Part shown: positions 14,366 to 14,388 of the stretch, in pieces | Numbering within the stretch: the stretch's first letter is position 1 | Layout of the letters: every line of letters starts with the position of its first letter | Assembly (NCBI GenBank): GCA_002413305.1 | Contig: DHWS01000163.1 | Coordinates: forward strand, 824-15,211 | Direction: 5' to 3' | Length of the DNA: 14,388 nt | Source: Actinobacteria bacterium UBA5176 | GTDB lineage: Bacteria > Actinomycetota > UBA4738 | Made by a program: the position numbers and the translations under genes | Notes under the pieces: model-generated | What the model was told of the DNA's origin: nothing | What the model saw: the letters and a program-made list of their open reading frames with translations, nothing else | The model's database searches: none

Positions 14366-14388
14366 CCCGTCCGGCCCGTCCGGCCCGT
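14366..14388. repeat. 9-bp tandem repeat cut by the window end
   Basis: CCCGTCCGG is repeated in tandem from 14366, two full copies and a third partial copy to the last base. The array begins 15 nt after the RsbW-like stop and its full length cannot be seen. Confidence 0.6.

Noticed and set aside
1..14388. CRISPR arrays, tRNA or rRNA genes, insertion sequences, attachment sites
   Set aside because: No regularly spaced repeats, cloverleaf, transposase motif or terminal inverted repeats were seen; the few repeats are short and GC-rich.

Overview
High-GC chromosomal window of ordinary bacterial gene content, with no IS element, prophage, CRISPR array, tRNA or rRNA that I could see. Three things point to a Gram-positive, high-GC lineage, most likely an uncultivated Actinomycetota: the composition, frequent GTG starts, and TAnnnT -10 elements that sit directly in front of start codons (leaderless style). 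This is an inference. Chloroflexota or another high-GC phylum cannot be excluded from sequence reading alone.

Layout. (1) 1-1889, + strand: the 3' end of nadA (quinolinate synthase) and a complete nadB (L-aspartate oxidase), two consecutive steps of de novo NAD synthesis; no nadC follows. (2) 1975-4359, +: a 794-residue lipoprotein-like solute-binding protein of the oligopeptide/nickel family (SBP family 5) with an extra C-terminal beta-rich domain and no permease or ATPase partner beside it. (3) 4417-5142, +: a PIG-L/LmbE-type zinc deacetylase, apparently expressed from a leaderless promoter. (4) 12128-5150, - strand: a complete, tightly packed System I cytochrome c maturation operon in the order ccmA-B-C-D-E-F-G-H-I, including a 54-residue ccmD. 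(5) 13590-12202, -: a metallo-beta-lactamase/double-rhodanese protein directly upstream of the ccm operon, related to persulfide dioxygenases but lacking some expected metal ligands. (6) 13591-13951: a 361-bp divergent intergenic region with a candidate promoter and inverted repeat for the rhodanese gene and an isolated terminator-like hairpin plus T-run on the + strand. (7) 13952-14350, +: an RsbW-like ATP-binding regulatory protein, followed by a 9-bp tandem repeat that runs off the window.

How it works together. CcmA/B with CcmC/D load heme onto CcmE; CcmF/H/I (with the thioredoxin-like CcmG keeping the apocytochrome thiols reduced) transfer it to CXXCH motifs outside the membrane. This implies that the organism makes c-type cytochromes, although none is encoded here. 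The adjacent rhodanese protein suggests sulfane-sulfur handling near this redox locus, but only proximity supports a link. The main points for a second look are the System I operon in a probably Gram-positive genome, the altered metal site of the rhodanese fusion, the SBP with its extra domain, the leaderless promoters, and the orphan terminator at 13842-13869.
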